A stretch of DNA of 64,000 bases from Bradyrhizobium sp. AZCC 1693 (lineage in GTDB: Bacteria; Pseudomonadota; Alphaproteobacteria; Rhizobiales; Xanthobacteraceae): positions 3,658,001 through 3,722,000 of the forward strand of contig NZ_JAZHSD010000001.1 of the NCBI RefSeq assembly GCF_036924745.1, in the 5' to 3' direction. The notes beneath the pieces were generated by a model that was not told the DNA's origin, ran no database searches, and worked only from the letters and a program-made list of their open reading frames with translations. Below, one piece after another: positions 7,967-17,592 of the stretch. Position 1 is the first letter of the stretch; the number at the start of each line of letters is the position of its first letter. A program made the position numbers and the translations under genes.

Positions 7967-8896
7967 TCACCCGGCTTCGATGCACGCTTCCATGATCCCA
8001 TCGATCTCGGCGATCGAGAGAACCCCGATCTCGGCAATGAATACGATCCGTGTCCGCGGCGCTCCGGCCGGCAGCGCCCCGCCCGGAGCCAACGTCGCGC
8101 GCCCGCCGGCGAGCTGAAACACCGTCAACCGCCCGGGCTGCTCCACCGTCTCGAACAACCCCTTCGCGCGCGCGAGCTTCGGCGCCAGCCGACCGATCGC
8201 TTGCTGCAACCGGGGGAGCGACACCGGCCGTTCCGATGTCCAGCTCAGCGTCTCGAACCGGTCGGCCGCCGGCCGTCGCGGCCCTACCTCGCGCGGCGCC
8301 GGCACGCGGTCCAAATCCGCGGGAAACAGCAGCGCTGCAGGGACCTCGCCATGCAGCGCATCGACCACCACCGCCGCCGGACGCACCGCCCGGACGGCAT
8401 CGCGCAACTTTGCGCGACCCGCCGTGTCCACGAGGTCCACCTTGCTCAGCGCCACCACGTCGGCCGCCCGCAGTTGGGATCGCAGCAACGCGTCGTTCAA
8501 CGCTTCTCTCGTTGTCGTCGCGTCCACCACGCACAGCACCGTTTCCAGCGGCGCCTCCCGCCAGATCAGGGGATCCATCAGGTTGCGCACGATATCGGAG
8601 GGATCGGCGATCCCGCTGGTTTCGATCACGATGAACTCCGGCCGCGGATCACGCCGCAGCAGGGCGGCGAGCGTGCGCAACAGATCGCCTTCCAGCGAGC
8701 AACAGATGCAGCCGTTGCTCAGGCTGACCACCCCGTCGCTGGCGCCCGCGATCAGCTCCGCATCGATGTTAACAGCGCCGAAATCGTTAACCACGGCGGC
8801 GATCCGCCGCCCCTGCGCATGCGCCAGCAGATGGTTCACGACCGTGGTCTTGCCCGCCCCGAGGAAGCCGGTCACCAGCAGGATCGGAACCGCCAC
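7967..8896 (-). CDS. CobW/G3E family GTPase
   Basis: 309 aa from the GTG at 8896, 2 nt after the deacylase stop; a longer open frame to 9163 would run inside that gene and is rejected. The start gives a classic P-loop LLVTGFLGAGKTT at residues 5-17, the metal motif GCICCS near residue 63 (CxCC), ETSGIADP for switch II, and SKVD as the guanine-recognition motif. G3E GTPases load zinc, cobalt or nickel into target enzymes. Its tight coupling to a metal-dependent amidohydrolase gene suggests it supplies zinc to that deacylase, as proposed for other CobW-neighbour pairs (inference). Confidence 0.93.
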   Translation of the reverse strand: MAVPILLVTGFLGAGKTTVVNHLLAHAQGRRIAAVVNDFGAVNIDAELIAGASDGVVSLSNGCICCSLEGDLLRTLAALLRRDPRPEFIVIETSGIADPSDIVRNLMDPLIWREAPLETVLCVVDATTTREALNDALLRSQLRAADVVALSKVDLVDTAGRAKLRDAVRAVRPAAVVVDALHGEVPAALLFPADLDRVPAPREVGPRRPAADRFETLSWTSERPVSLPRLQQAIGRLAPKLARAKGLFETVEQPGRLTVFQLAGGRATLAPGGALPAGAPRTRIVFIAEIGVLSIAEIDGIMEACIEAG

Positions 8897-8898
8897 AA

Positions 8899-10389
8899 TC
8901 AACTCTCGGCAACGGGCCGGCGCACCGGCCGGCCCGGCCTCGCCGCCACATCCATCACGCCATCTGATATCAGCGGCTGGCCGCTGACCACCAGATGCCG
9001 CACGCCCTCTGACGGGCGGTTCATCGCCGAGAAAGTCGCCCGGTCGGTCAGCGCGTCGAAATCGAACACGACGATGTCGGCATCCGCGCCTGGCTGCAGC
9101 CTTCCCTTGGCGCGCATCGCGGGCGTGCTGCGCGAAAGGATCTCCGCCGGGATCAGGGCGCATTTGCGGACGCCTTCCAGGAGCGACAGCTTCTTGCGCT
9201 CACGCACCCACTCGCGGATGAAACGGGTGAAGCAACCCGCCGAACGCGGATGCGAGGTGGCGTCATCAGGCAGCGGCCAGGCGTCGCCGGTGTAAGCGCT
9301 GCCGTCCGACAGCGTCCAGGGCATCGCGTCGGACGCGATCGCGCCGCCGGGATACAGCACCGATATGTCCAGAAGGTCACGATGGTGCGGATTGTTCTCG
9401 GTATCCAGGATATGCCACAGCACCAGCGTGGAGGGCTCCTCCGCCTGCGCTGCCAGCAATTCCTTGCGGTCGCGGAAGCGCCGCCCGTCGGTCACGCGCT
9501 GCACCGAATCGTAGCCCAGTCCATTGCGCGCCTCGAACTCCGGATCGCTGAAGAAGGCCGCCGCCAGCACCGTCGAACCGGTGCCGTAGGGATAGGCCTC
9601 CACCGTGATCGGCAGGCCCTGCGCCTGCGCCTTGGCCACCAGCACGGCGCAACGCTCCACGTCCGTCTTGCTGGAAGAGTTGAAGTGGCAGATGTGCATG
9701 TGGGCTCCGGTAGCGCCGGCATAGCCGATCAGGCGGATATAGGCCTCGGCGGCGCTTTCCGGATCGATGCGGGACATGTAGGCGACGTGGGTGAAGGTCG
9801 CCACATCATGCGCCGCCGCCAGTTGGCAGACCGCAGTGAGCTCCTGTACGCCTGCGCCCGGGGCATAGGCGTTGAGAATGCCGATACCGATGCCGCCCTC
9901 GTTAAGTCCGATTGCGAGGCGGTCGAGGATACCGGCCACCTCCGTGTCGCTGGCCACGTTGTCGATCCAGCGGCGATCGCGCATGGCATTGCCGAACGCC
10001 TCCAGCGAGCTTTCCGCGTTGGAGCCGGTCATCGCGCCGATGCGCGCGAAGGCCCAGTTGGCGGCGGCGCCGTAGTTCAGCACGCGTCCCTTGGCGGCCT
10101 GGCGCCGATACCAGGATGCGACCGGCAATACGCCCGCCTCGAGGTCGAGCGTCGTCGTCACTCCGTCGAACGCCTGCATGCGGTCGGCCGGGATCGACTG
10201 GCCGTGCGCGTGCAGGTCGATGAAGCCGGGCGCCACCACCAGCCCGGTCGCATCGATCATTCGCTCGGCGCCGCCGAGCCCGGTGCCGACAGCGGAGATC
10301 CGGCCATCCACCACCGCCACGTCGCCAGTAGCGTCCATCCCGCTCGCCGGATCCACCACCCGGCCGCCGCTGATCACCAAGCCGCTCAT
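8899..10389 (-). CDS. N-acyl-D-amino-acid deacylase-like amidohydrolase
   Basis: 496 aa; the ATG at 10389 follows GGGGAG, and the open frame before it does not look coding. The N-terminal urease-type barrel starts MSGLVISGGRVVDPASG; the metal site follows as GFIDLHAHGQS (residues about 61-71), with later THVAYMS, HMHICHFNSSS and the C-terminal GADADIVVFDFDALTDRA. This is the D-aminoacylase/dihydroorotase-like group that removes acyl groups from N-acyl-D-amino acids or related compounds using zinc. It lies just upstream of a G3E GTPase gene on the same transcript. The true substrate is open. Confidence 0.88.
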   Translation of the reverse strand: MSGLVISGGRVVDPASGMDATGDVAVVDGRISAVGTGLGGAERMIDATGLVVAPGFIDLHAHGQSIPADRMQAFDGVTTTLDLEAGVLPVASWYRRQAAKGRVLNYGAAANWAFARIGAMTGSNAESSLEAFGNAMRDRRWIDNVASDTEVAGILDRLAIGLNEGGIGIGILNAYAPGAGVQELTAVCQLAAAHDVATFTHVAYMSRIDPESAAEAYIRLIGYAGATGAHMHICHFNSSSKTDVERCAVLVAKAQAQGLPITVEAYPYGTGSTVLAAAFFSDPEFEARNGLGYDSVQRVTDGRRFRDRKELLAAQAEEPSTLVLWHILDTENNPHHRDLLDISVLYPGGAIASDAMPWTLSDGSAYTGDAWPLPDDATSHPRSAGCFTRFIREWVRERKKLSLLEGVRKCALIPAEILSRSTPAMRAKGRLQPGADADIVVFDFDALTDRATFSAMNRPSEGVRHLVVSGQPLISDGVMDVAARPGRPVRRPVAES

Positions 10390-10549
10390 ATCGTTACTCC
10401 CCACGCAAAACTTTAGACCCGGCAGGCCGGTAGCCGCTCCGCAAGTACGTAAACCGGCTGCGTGCGGGCCGTCTCGATTCTCCAATAGAGGCAGATTTTC
10501 GGACCGACGACCACCTCCGCCGATGCTGAGGCATCATGCACCACGGCGA

Positions 10550-11173
10550 CTACTGCAGATATCCGACCACGAGACGTGTAGTCTCGTCGACGAGCGTCCT
10601 AACCACTTCATCCGAGAGCTTTTCAGAGCGGTGCAAAACGGCCGTATGGGCCAGCGCCTCTATCGAGGTCACGCACACGAATGCCGCAAGTCCCAGGTCG
10701 ACCGTGCGAAGTTCATCGCGGTGGCGCTCGAGATAGGCCCTGAAGAGAGCATGGGCCTCACGATTAAAGGCTTCGACATTCTCGAGGCGTCCCGTGCGCG
10801 GAATCTGCTCTGCAAGGACGCGATGTAGCTTGGGATCGATGCGATGCGCCTCGATCGCGACGGCAACAATCCTGCGCACCGCTTTCTCAATCGGCTGCGA
10901 GGCGACCTCCGCCAACGCGGCACGGACGACCCGCATGATTTCCTGATTATGACGATCGATGACGGCGGCAACCAGCGCCTCTTTGCCAGGGTAATATTGG
11001 TAAAGCGAGCCAACGCTCACGCCCGCCACCTCAGCAATCCGGTTGGTGCTGGCTTTGTCGAAACCTTCCCTGACCAAAATGCGAGCCGTCGCTTCAATAA
11101 GCGCGTCAACCGTCGCACGTGATCTCTCTTGAGAGGCGTTTTTTCTGGGTTTGGTGGGCGGCTTGCGCGCCAT
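10550..11173 (-). CDS. TetR family transcriptional regulator
   Basis: 207 aa from the ATG at 11173. A start 45 nt upstream (11218) would place codons inside the palindromic operator, so the shorter form is preferred. Residues about 15-62 form the TetR helix-turn-helix: RATVDALIEATARILVREGF, then TNRIAEVAGVSVGSLYQYYPGKEALV. The C-terminal ligand domain is all helical. It is divergent from the esterase gene at 11286, with the operator between them, so it most likely represses that gene and itself (inference). Confidence 0.93.
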   Translation of the reverse strand: MARKPPTKPRKNASQERSRATVDALIEATARILVREGFDKASTNRIAEVAGVSVGSLYQYYPGKEALVAAVIDRHNQEIMRVVRAALAEVASQPIEKAVRRIVAVAIEAHRIDPKLHRVLAEQIPRTGRLENVEAFNREAHALFRAYLERHRDELRTVDLGLAAFVCVTSIEALAHTAVLHRSEKLSDEVVRTLVDETTRLVVGYLQ

Positions 11174-11195
11174 GTCATGCGTTCCAAATGCGAGT

Positions 11196-11225
11196 ATGGA
11201 ATACGAGCTATCGCTCATATTCTAT
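11196..11225. promoter_or_regulatory. TetR operator candidate
   Basis: An imperfect 30-bp inverted repeat: ATGGAATACGAGC (11196-11208), spacer TATC, GCTCATATTCTAT (11213-11225). Eleven of 13 positions pair. It lies between divergent tetR and esterase genes, at the usual place and size for a TetR dimer site. Confidence 0.7.
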
Positions 11226-11285
11226 CCCAGACGGCGACAAGTAGACAGATGCCATGACCCGCCGGACACCAAGCAGGATGTAGCC

Positions 11286-12251
11286 ATGAGCGTTGACGAG
11301 ATGCCATCAACACAGCAGATTCAGGAGCTGCTGCCGGACGACACCGGGCCGAGCTGGCAGAGCCGCTGCATCAATGGTCTGCTACGGCTTCTTCCCATCA
11401 AGAAGCAGACGGCGTCCGCCGCTGCCGTACAAGAGCATGTGCGCAGACTGGCATTGCGACCGGCTTGCTATGAACCGACGGGTTTGGGCCGCGCTGTCGA
11501 GGTGACTTTGAAGAATGTGGCGGGATGGCCGGTTTATTATACGGCGCCGTCTGCAAAGCCCAATATCGGCAACTACGTGCTGTTCTTGCACGGCGGCGGC
11601 TACATCAACGAGATCGTCCGCGCCCATTGGCGCTTCATCGGTTACTTGACTCGCCATGCTCGCGTCCGTTGCGTCGTTCCCATATATCCGCTGGCTCCCC
11701 GTGCCACTGCAAAGGACGTCGTGCCGGCCACGGGTAACCTGTTATGGAAGCTTCTGGAAGATGCCAGGCCCGCGAAAGTCACGGTGGTCGGCAATTCGGC
11801 GGGCGCTGGATTGGGGCTGGCGGCAGCCCAATGGTTACGAGATTCCGGATATCGGCAACCGAACGGGCTGGTGCTGATCTCGCCCGGAGTGGATGCTGCG
11901 ATCAGCAGCCCGGAGCATATGGCGATCGCTGCGCGTGACCCCCTGCAGGATATTCCGGGCATCATCGAAGCGGGGCGGCTTTATGCTGGCGACCTGGATG
12001 TCGCCCATCCGTATGTCAGTCCGTTGAATGGCGATTTCCGCGGGCTGGCGCCGATGATCGTATTCTCCGGTACGCTCGACCTTCTCTATCCTGACAGTGT
12101 CGAGTTGGCCGCAAAGGCGCGGGCCGCGGGTGTGCCGGTCGAGCTTCATCTGCGAAAAGACCAGCCACACAACTATGCGGGGATGCCGACGCCGGAAGGC
12201 CGGCAGGCGCGTGCGATTATCCTGCGCGCCGTTGCCCAGGGACTGACGTGA
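11286..12251 (+). CDS. HSL-type alpha/beta hydrolase (esterase)
   Basis: 321 aa from the ATG at 11286. The hormone-sensitive-lipase oxyanion motif HGGG is at about residues 102-105 (LFLHGGGYINE), the nucleophile motif GNSAG at about 169-173, an acid candidate in FSGTLDLLYPD near 263, and the catalytic His in QPHNYAGM near 295. It has no signal peptide, so it is a cytoplasmic carboxylesterase or lipase for small esters. It is controlled by the divergent TetR through the palindrome at 11196 (inference). An in-frame ATG at 11151 is rejected because it would overlap the tetR gene and operator. Confidence 0.92.
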   Translation: MSVDEMPSTQQIQELLPDDTGPSWQSRCINGLLRLLPIKKQTASAAAVQEHVRRLALRPACYEPTGLGRAVEVTLKNVAGWPVYYTAPSAKPNIGNYVLFLHGGGYINEIVRAHWRFIGYLTRHARVRCVVPIYPLAPRATAKDVVPATGNLLWKLLEDARPAKVTVVGNSAGAGLGLAAAQWLRDSGYRQPNGLVLISPGVDAAISSPEHMAIAARDPLQDIPGIIEAGRLYAGDLDVAHPYVSPLNGDFRGLAPMIVFSGTLDLLYPDSVELAAKARAAGVPVELHLRKDQPHNYAGMPTPEGRQARAIILRAVAQGLT

Positions 12252-12648
12252 TCGCCTGCTGATGCAGTCTGCGGTGAGCCCAAGCAGCGCTTCGTCGAAC
12301 AGTGCCGCAGAAAATCGCGGAATATCGTCGCTTGGCGCACCACTCAGAATGAAACGGCGGACTGATATTTCATTGAAACTCCTCGTGATTTCGCCAGCTG
12401 GCTGACGGTTCGACGATCGTCGGGACCGACTTCAGACGCGCCGCCCTCTCGAAGTCAGCTGAAACGCATCCGGAGATGTATTTCTCGAAATTTAATGGCA
12501 TGATGATCAAGAGCCGCGGAGGCTCCGTGGCCGGGATTTTCGCGTACGTGATCAATTCCGGTGAAAATGATGCGCTCGAAGAGGTGCACTCCAGAATCAA
12601 GCGGACGATCGCGACATCGGTCGGGCGGCGAGAGAAATGGAGGACGTT
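12252..12648. other. intergenic region before NAD-GDH
   Basis: About 400 nt with no gene I can support. Open frames on both strands run through but show no recognisable domain. A small inverted repeat GAGCC/GGCTC around GCGGA lies near 12511-12526. The region must hold the promoter of the glutamate dehydrogenase gene. Confidence 0.5.
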
Positions 12649-15600
12649 ATGGCGGCGTGGCGTGATGACAAGGCCCGGGCGACTCTGATCCACGAAGCCG
12701 CGGGTGACATGCGGCCAGGCAAGGCGCCCCGATCCTTTGCCGAGCGTCTGTTCGGTCATACCAATTTCGAGGACCTCGCCAACTACGATGCGGCCTCGCT
12801 GGCCTTCCTGTCGGAACAAGCCTGGGAACACGTGCAGCAACGCACGGCGGGCCGTGCCGACATCCGCGTCATCAATCCGATGATGCCGGACGGGCGCGAG
12901 ATTTCCGTGCTCGAAGTGCTCAATGACAACATGCCCTTCCTGTTCGACTCCATCATGGCGGAACTCGCCGAGCAAGGCGTCGAGGTCACGCTGGTCGCCC
13001 ACCCGATCATCGCCGTGGAGCGCAACGAGCAAGGCAAGCTGTTGCATTTCTACGGCGAAACGCTCCCCGAGGGAGCAAAGGGCGAGCGTGAAAGCCTGAT
13101 TCACCTCCACATCGCGCGTCTGGACGCCGATGCCGATCGCCAGAAGCTGATTGACGGCCTCACCAGGACGCTGAACGACGTACGCGCCTGCGTCGCCGAC
13201 TGGCGAGCCATGCGCGCCCGCGTCGAGCAGGCGATCATGACCTTCCGCTCCAATCCGCCGCCGCTGCCGATCGATGAGGTCGCCGAAGCCAACCAGTTCC
13301 TGCAATGGCTGTGCGCCGACAATTTCACCTTCCTGGGCTTGCGCGAATATCGCTTCTCGCCCGACGCCGATGCGTCGGATGACATCAGCACGGGCGAAGG
13401 CCTCGGCATCCTGCGGGATCCCGATGTGAAGGTCCTGCGCCGCGGCACCGAAATGGTGGTCATGACGCCGGAAATCCGCGAATTCATGCGCGAGCCGACC
13501 GTCCTCATGGTGGTCAAGGCCAATGTGAACAGCCGCGTTCATCGCCGCGTCCGCATGGATTATGTCGGCATCAAACTCTATGCGCCCGACGGCCGCCTCG
13601 AGGGCGAGTTGCGCCTCGTCGGCCTTTTCACGTCGGGTGCCTATACCCGCTCGGCGCGGCAGATCCCCCATGTCCGCCACAAGGTCGAGCAGGTGTTGCA
13701 GCGCGCCGGCTTCGACCCAGCCAGTCATTCAGGCAAGGCGGTCCTGCACATTCTCGAAGAGTATCCACGCGACGAGCTCTTCCAGGTCGATGCCGAAACG
13801 CTCTACAATTTCGTCATGGAAGTCCTGACGCTCTATGAGCGTCCCCGCGTACGGGCGCTGGCACGGGCCGACAAGTTCGACCGTTTCGTCTCCATCCTCG
13901 TCTTCATTCCGCGCGAGAAATACGATACCGATGTGCGCACGCGCGTCGCGGACTTCCTGGCGCAGGTCTACAAGGGGCGCCTGGCGGCCTCCTACGCTTC
14001 GTTCCCCGAGGGATCGCTCGCGCGCGTCCACTACATTATCGGGCGCTATGAGGGCGAAACGCCTGTCGTCGAGCGCGCGACGCTGGAAGCCGAGATCAGC
14101 GCCATCGCCGCGACCTGGGGCGACAAGCTGAAGGCGGCGCTCGCCGCCTCCACCGACGGCATGCGAGCGCGCATGCTCGCCAACCGTTACGCCCAGGCCT
14201 TCACTGGCGGTTACACCGAGGCCTTCGGCACCTCGCAGGCGATTGCCGATATCGCCACCATCGAAAAACTCACCCCGGCGCGGCCGGTGGCGATTTCGGC
14301 CCACCGCATCAAGGGCGAGGACGATCCAACGCGCTTCGGTCTCAAGGTCTTCTCGCATGGCGCACCACTGTCGCTGTCGTACCGGGTGCCGGTGATCGAA
14401 CATCACGGCCTGCGCGTCGTCAACGAGCGCACCTATCAGATCGTGCCTCGCGCCATGCCGGCGCCGGCGCCGGTATGGCTGCACGACATGACGATCGAGG
14501 CCAACGACGGCAAGCCGATCGTGATCAGCCCGGAATTCGGCCATCGCCTGGAAGCCTCGATCATGGCGGTGGTCGGCGATCGGGCCGAATCCGACGGATA
14601 CAACGCCCTCATCCTGCGCACGGCCCTGAGCTGGCGCGAGGTTTCGACCATCCGCGCGCTCTCCCGCTACCTGCACCAGATCCGGGCTCCGTTCAGCCAG
14701 GACTACATGTGGGAGACCTTGCGCAAGAACACCGCGATCACCGCAAGCATGGTCGCGCTGTTCCAGGCCCGCCTCGATCCGCGCCTCGCCACCACCGACG
14801 CCGAGCGCTCGGCACGTGAGACGACCCTCCTTGCCGAGATCGAGGAGCAGCTCAAATCGGTCGCCTCGCTCGACCAAGACCGCATCCTGCGCCGCTTCAC
14901 CAATCTGGTGCAGGCAACCATCCGCACCAATCTGTGGCAGATCGGCCAGGACGGACATCCGCGTCCGGTGATCTCTTTCAAGTTTGACGCGCGCAAGATA
15001 GAGGACCTGCCGGCCCCGCGGCCGCTCTACGAGATCTTCGTCTATTCGCCGCGCCTTGAAGGCATTCACCTGCGCTTCGGCAAGGTCGCGCGCGGCGGGT
15101 TGCGCTGGTCTGACCGGCCGCAGGATTTCCGCACCGAGATCCTCGGCCTGGTCAAGGCCCAGCAGGTCAAGAACGCCGTGATCGTGCCAGTCGGCGCCAA
15201 AGGCGGCTTCGTGCCCAAACGCCTGCCGCCGCCCTCCAATCGTGACGCCTTCATGGCCGAAGGCACCGAAGCCTATCGCATCTTCGTTCGCTCCATGCTC
15301 GAACTCACCGACAATCTCGACGGCGACGTCATCGTGCCGCCCGACTCCACCGTGCGGCATGACGGCGACGACCCCTACCTCGTCGTCGCCGCCGACAAGG
15401 GCACCGCCACCTTTTCCGACATCGCCAACGCGATCTCGACCGAGAAGAACCATTGGCTCGGCGATGCCTTCGCCTCCGGCGGCAGCCAGGGCTATGACCA
15501 CAAGAAGATGGGGATCACGGCGCGCGGCGCTTGGGAGGCGGTGAAGCGCCACTTCCGCGAGCTCGGCACCGACATTCAGACCATGCCGTTCACCGTCGCC

Positions 15601-17472
15601 GGCGTGGGCGACATGTCCGGCGATGTGTTCGGCAATGGCATGCTGCTCTCGCCGGCTACCAGGCTGGTCGCGGCTTTCGATCACCGCGATATCTTCATCG
15701 ACCCCTTGCCCGACCCGGCCGTCAGCCACGCCGAACGCCTGCGCATGTTCAACCTGCCGCGGTCGAGCTGGCAGGATTACAACAAGGCGCTGATCTCGCA
15801 AGGCGGCGGCGTGTTCTCGCGCTCGCTCAAGGCCATTCCGCTCGCCCCGGAAGTGCGCGCCCTGCTTGATCTCGACAAGCCGCAAGCCACGCCGTTCGAG
15901 GTGATGACGGCGATCCTGAGAGCGCGCGTCGACCTTCTCTGGTTTGGCGGCATCGGCAGCTATATCCGCGCGTCGGGGGAAAGCGACGATCAGGTCGGCG
16001 ATCGCGCCAACGATCCGATCCGCGTCACGGGCGCCGATATCCGCGCCCGGGTGATCGGCGAGGGCGCCAATCTCGGCGTCACCCAGCGCGGCCGCGTCGA
16101 AGCCGCGCAGAAGGGCGTCAAGCTCAACACCGACGCGATCGACAATTCGGCCGGCGTGAACACCTCCGACGTCGAGGTCAATATCAAGATCGCGCTGGCG
16201 CGCCCCGAGCGCGAGGGACGTCTCAGTGCGGCTGACCGCAACAGCCTGCTGGCCGCGATGACCGACGAGGTCGGCGCCCTGGTGCTACGCAACAATTATC
16301 TGCAGACGCTGGCGCTTTCTCTGGCCGAACGCAAGAGCTTGGCAGAGACCGGTTTCCTCACGCGCCTGATGCAGTCGCTCGAGCAGCGCGGCCTTCTCAG
16401 CCGCGCCGTGGAATTCCTGCCCGACGACGCGGCGATCGCCGAACGCGCCCGGCGCGGCCAATCCCTGACTCGGCCGGAACTTGCCGTGCTGCTCGCTTAC
16501 GCCAAGCTGACGCTTTACGACGATCTGCTCGTCACCAGCGTGCCTGACGATCCATATCTCGCCAGCGAATTGTCTCGGTACTTCCCGCGCAAGATTGAGG
16601 ACAAATTCTCATCTGCAGTGGAACAGCATCGCCTTCGGCGGGAGATTATCGCCACCAATCTCGCCAATGCCGTTATCAATCGCGGCGGCCCGGCCTGTGT
16701 CGTGCGCCTGATCGACGAGACGGACGCCGACGTGTCGACCATTGGCATGGCCTTCGTGGCGGTAGATGAATCCTGCGGTCTGAAGCGGCTGAATGACGCG
16801 ATCGATGGACTCGACACCCGCATCGATGGGCAATTGCAACTTACCCTCTACGCGGCGATCCAGGATCTCCTGCTCTCCCGCATGGTCTGGTTTGTGCGCA
16901 ACGTCGATTTCAAGGCCGGTCTGGACTCGGTCATCGCGCGCTTCGGCCCGAGCATCCGCGAGATCGTCGCCGGACTCGACAAGACCCTTCCGGAGGATTT
17001 GCAGGCCGGGCGCAGCAAGCGACGGCAGGATCTCATCGATGCCGGCGTCCCAGCCGACCTCGCGGGCGAGCTCGCCGATCTCAACGCCTTGATCTCGGCA
17101 CCGGATATCGTGACTGTAGCGGAGCGCACCAGCCGGACCATCGGCGACGCCGCCACTACCTTCTTCGCGGCCGAGACTAATTTCCGCCTCGATCGCCTTA
17201 TCGCCGCGGCACGTAGCGTCCCGGCAAACGACAATTACGAACGTCTCGCCATTGATCGCGCCATCGACCAGATCGCAGCCGCCGAAAGAAGACTGGCTGC
17301 GGACATGCTGGCGACCGGCCAATGCGGCCAGGAGGCCGCCGGGAACTGGCTCGCGGCTCATCCTGAAGCGACGCGCATCCGCCGCTCGGTCGAGGAGATT
17401 ACTGGCAGCGGCCTCACGCTCGCGAAGCTGACGGTGGCGGCGAACTTGCTCGGGGATATGGTGAAAGGCTGA
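12649..17472 (+). CDS. NAD-specific glutamate dehydrogenase, large type
   Basis: 1,607 aa from the ATG at 12649, which has GGAGG exactly 5 nt upstream; an ATG 12 nt earlier is the alternative. This is the 180-kDa class. The order is a long N-terminal region with ACT-like modules (residues about 1-700, including FLFDSIMAELAEQGVEVTLV and NFTFLGLREYRF), then the catalytic dehydrogenase core with RGGLRWSDR and the lysine motif GAKGGFVPK near residue 850, the NAD-binding GVGDMSGDVFGNGM near 985, and a helical C-terminal domain. It oxidises glutamate to 2-oxoglutarate and ammonia for catabolism, and is usually controlled by allosteric effectors. It is a stand-alone gene, convergent with the UPF0182 gene. 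Confidence 0.97.
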   Translation: MAAWRDDKARATLIHEAAGDMRPGKAPRSFAERLFGHTNFEDLANYDAASLAFLSEQAWEHVQQRTAGRADIRVINPMMPDGREISVLEVLNDNMPFLFDSIMAELAEQGVEVTLVAHPIIAVERNEQGKLLHFYGETLPEGAKGERESLIHLHIARLDADADRQKLIDGLTRTLNDVRACVADWRAMRARVEQAIMTFRSNPPPLPIDEVAEANQFLQWLCADNFTFLGLREYRFSPDADASDDISTGEGLGILRDPDVKVLRRGTEMVVMTPEIREFMREPTVLMVVKANVNSRVHRRVRMDYVGIKLYAPDGRLEGELRLVGLFTSGAYTRSARQIPHVRHKVEQVLQRAGFDPASHSGKAVLHILEEYPRDELFQVDAETLYNFVMEVLTLYERPRVRALARADKFDRFVSILVFIPREKYDTDVRTRVADFLAQVYKGRLAASYASFPEGSLARVHYIIGRYEGETPVVERATLEAEISAIAATWGDKLKAALAASTDGMRARMLANRYAQAFTGGYTEAFGTSQAIADIATIEKLTPARPVAISAHRIKGEDDPTRFGLKVFSHGAPLSLSYRVPVIEHHGLRVVNERTYQIVPRAMPAPAPVWLHDMTIEANDGKPIVISPEFGHRLEASIMAVVGDRAESDGYNALILRTALSWREVSTIRALSRYLHQIRAPFSQDYMWETLRKNTAITASMVALFQARLDPRLATTDAERSARETTLLAEIEEQLKSVASLDQDRILRRFTNLVQATIRTNLWQIGQDGHPRPVISFKFDARKIEDLPAPRPLYEIFVYSPRLEGIHLRFGKVARGGLRWSDRPQDFRTEILGLVKAQQVKNAVIVPVGAKGGFVPKRLPPPSNRDAFMAEGTEAYRIFVRSMLELTDNLDGDVIVPPDSTVRHDGDDPYLVVAADKGTATFSDIANAISTEKNHWLGDAFASGGSQGYDHKKMGITARGAWEAVKRHFRELGTDIQTMPFTVAGVGDMSGDVFGNGMLLSPATRLVAAFDHRDIFIDPLPDPAVSHAERLRMFNLPRSSWQDYNKALISQGGGVFSRSLKAIPLAPEVRALLDLDKPQATPFEVMTAILRARVDLLWFGGIGSYIRASGESDDQVGDRANDPIRVTGADIRARVIGEGANLGVTQRGRVEAAQKGVKLNTDAIDNSAGVNTSDVEVNIKIALARPEREGRLSAADRNSLLAAMTDEVGALVLRNNYLQTLALSLAERKSLAETGFLTRLMQSLEQRGLLSRAVEFLPDDAAIAERARRGQSLTRPELAVLLAYAKLTLYDDLLVTSVPDDPYLASELSRYFPRKIEDKFSSAVEQHRLRREIIATNLANAVINRGGPACVVRLIDETDADVSTIGMAFVAVDESCGLKRLNDAIDGLDTRIDGQLQLTLYAAIQDLLLSRMVWFVRNVDFKAGLDSVIARFGPSIREIVAGLDKTLPEDLQAGRSKRRQDLIDAGVPADLAGELADLNALISAPDIVTVAERTSRTIGDAATTFFAAETNFRLDRLIAAARSVPANDNYERLAIDRAIDQIAAAERRLAADMLATGQCGQEAAGNWLAAHPEATRIRRSVEEITGSGLTLAKLTVAANLLGDMVKG

Positions 17473-17479
17473 GTGGGCG

Positions 17480-17516
17480 CGCTCACGATGAGCGGTTCGG
17501 GATATGAGCGCTCATA
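17480..17516. terminator. palindromes between convergent genes
   Basis: CGCTCACGATGAGCG (17480-17494; 6-bp arms around CGA) and the perfect 14-bp palindrome TATGAGCGCTCATA (17503-17516) share the TGAGCG core. They lie between the stop codons of NAD-GDH and the UPF0182 gene. A two-way terminator is the simplest reading, but there is no T tract, and a protein-binding site is possible. Confidence 0.45.
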
Positions 17517-17592
17517 GATGGTAGATGCGTGCAGGAAACTGGATTTCGCGAGCAGACGCTCGACGATCGGCCCCACCTAAAGAGCGGGGGCG

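Noticed and set aside
7967..9163. 398-aa version of the G3E GTPase
   Set aside because: The extra N-terminus lies inside the deacylase gene; the GTG at 8896 places the P-loop at the expected distance.
12370..13728. 452-aa minus-strand frame over the NAD-GDH start
   Set aside because: Most of it is antisense to the dehydrogenase. The part outside (12370-12630) has no recognisable domain.
13729..15885. 718-aa open frame antisense to NAD-glutamate dehydrogenase
   Set aside because: It lies fully inside a clear family gene on the other strand, has no domain, and reads as the His/Arg/Asp-rich shadow expected at high GC.
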